Shown: piece by piece, positions 63,701-64,000 of the stretch | Layout of the letters: each line of letters starts with the position of its first letter | Position numbering within the stretch: the stretch's first letter is position 1 | Source of the DNA: Aculops lycopersici | Lineage: Eukaryota; Arthropoda; Arachnida; Trombidiformes; Eriophyidae | Direction of reading: 5' to 3' | Assembly: GCA_015350385.1 (NCBI GenBank) | Contig: WNKI01000004.1 | Span: 3,128,855-3,192,854 of the forward strand | Length of the DNA: 64,000 nucleotides | Notes under the pieces: model-generated | What the model was told of the DNA's origin: nothing | Databases searched by the model: none | Seen by the model: the letters and a program-made list of their open reading frames with translations, nothing else | Translations under genes and position numbers: made by a program

Positions 63701-64000
63701 TGCTGCCCAGTCTACCAGTTAGACGTACACTTGGCTAGTCCAGTTACTAATGGTGAGCTCGTAGCGCCACAACACCAACCAAGTGGTCGATGGTTTTTGT
63801 GGACTGGGCCCAGAATTTTGGGCCAGAATTGGAGCAGAGCGAGTGAGAGTTGAAAACGTAAATGCAAGTGGCAAGCGGCAAGCCGCAAGTGAAAGTGAAC
63901 ACTGAGCAGCAAGCGAGCGAGCTTATGGCGCGCGCGCGTTGCGCAATCAAGTAATGGATTCTGGAGCGCCGAGTGCCGCCGACGACGACGGTGCAGTGCA
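60728..64000. other. terminal spacer, no supported gene
   Basis: About 3.3 kb of GC-moderate sequence with AGCG tetranucleotides (61570-61586) and ACCT runs (61837-61848). Open frames are short, overlap on both strands and have no recognisable domain. It may be the upstream region or first non-coding exon of a gene to the right. Confidence 0.5.

Noticed and set aside
1..64000. CRISPR arrays, tRNA and rRNA genes
   Set aside because: No regular repeat-spacer arrays were seen; I noticed no sequence with a convincing tRNA T-arm and acceptor pairing, nor conserved rRNA. A covariance-model scan (tRNAscan-SE, Infernal) would be decisive.

Overview
The window is animal nuclear DNA, most likely from an arthropod. 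Fusilli, a Neuroglian with an ankyrin-binding FIGQY tail, a pickpocket-like channel and a receptor kinase closest to arthropod Egfr all point that way. Several very long genes (Neuroglian, the sodium channel, Cep120, an MRP-type transporter, MIPEP) are single open frames, and the few introns found are mostly 54-150 nt. Extreme intron poverty of this kind is known in some acariform mites, so a mite is my working inference, not a demonstrated identity. The spacers are rich in GA, CT, CAG and TTA microsatellites. There are three assembly gaps (12433-12687, 31778-32761, 58783-58870).

Layout. 1-6840 (+): fusilli/ESRP, with an upstream exon, an RRM1 exon and a large final exon with RRM2 and RRM3; the final exon also carries an internal in-frame ATG that could start an isoform lacking RRM1. 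7449-11246 (-): Neuroglian, convergent with fusilli. 15051-18776 (+): an EGFR-family kinase in three exons whose own signal peptide leads straight into the membrane-proximal cysteine-rich domains, with no ligand-binding L domains. 18958-19206 (+): a possible small secreted cysteine peptide. 19251-22478 (+): a DEG/ENaC channel. 23147-24589 (+): carboxypeptidase Q. 24950-28021 (-): CEP120.

29.8-37.9 kb is a transposon island: a Copia-type gag fragment (+), the 5' end of another LTR element on the opposite strand (LTR, primer-binding site, start of gag), clustered palindromes, a CAG array with a gap, and a nearly complete autonomous Helitron with two frameshifts and a recognisable 3' end (hairpin plus CTAG) at 37892.

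38.1-45.3 kb is a compact housekeeping block: a UMA-domain (ESCRT-I type) protein, mitochondrial aspartyl-tRNA synthetase (-) head to head with a PUSL1-type pseudouridine synthase (+, four exons), a TSSK-like kinase 81 bp behind it, and a convergent protein with an NRARP-like ankyrin end. 49132-51225 (-): mitochondrial intermediate peptidase. 55207-59605 (+): an ABCC4/MRP4-like transporter interrupted by a gap. 60223-60618 (+): a methionine-rich secreted repeat protein behind a clear TATA box. The last 3.4 kb shows no supported gene.

The genes do not form one pathway. Three functional pairings stand out: DARS2 and PUSL1 (both mitochondrial translation) share a 218-bp promoter region; PUSL1 and the TSSK-like kinase may share a transcript; and the EGFR-like kinase, lacking its ligand-binding half, may signal without ligand. 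Splicing was inferred only from frame and splice-site consensus. In the fusilli 5' part the exon phases do not join cleanly, so an exon may be missing there.
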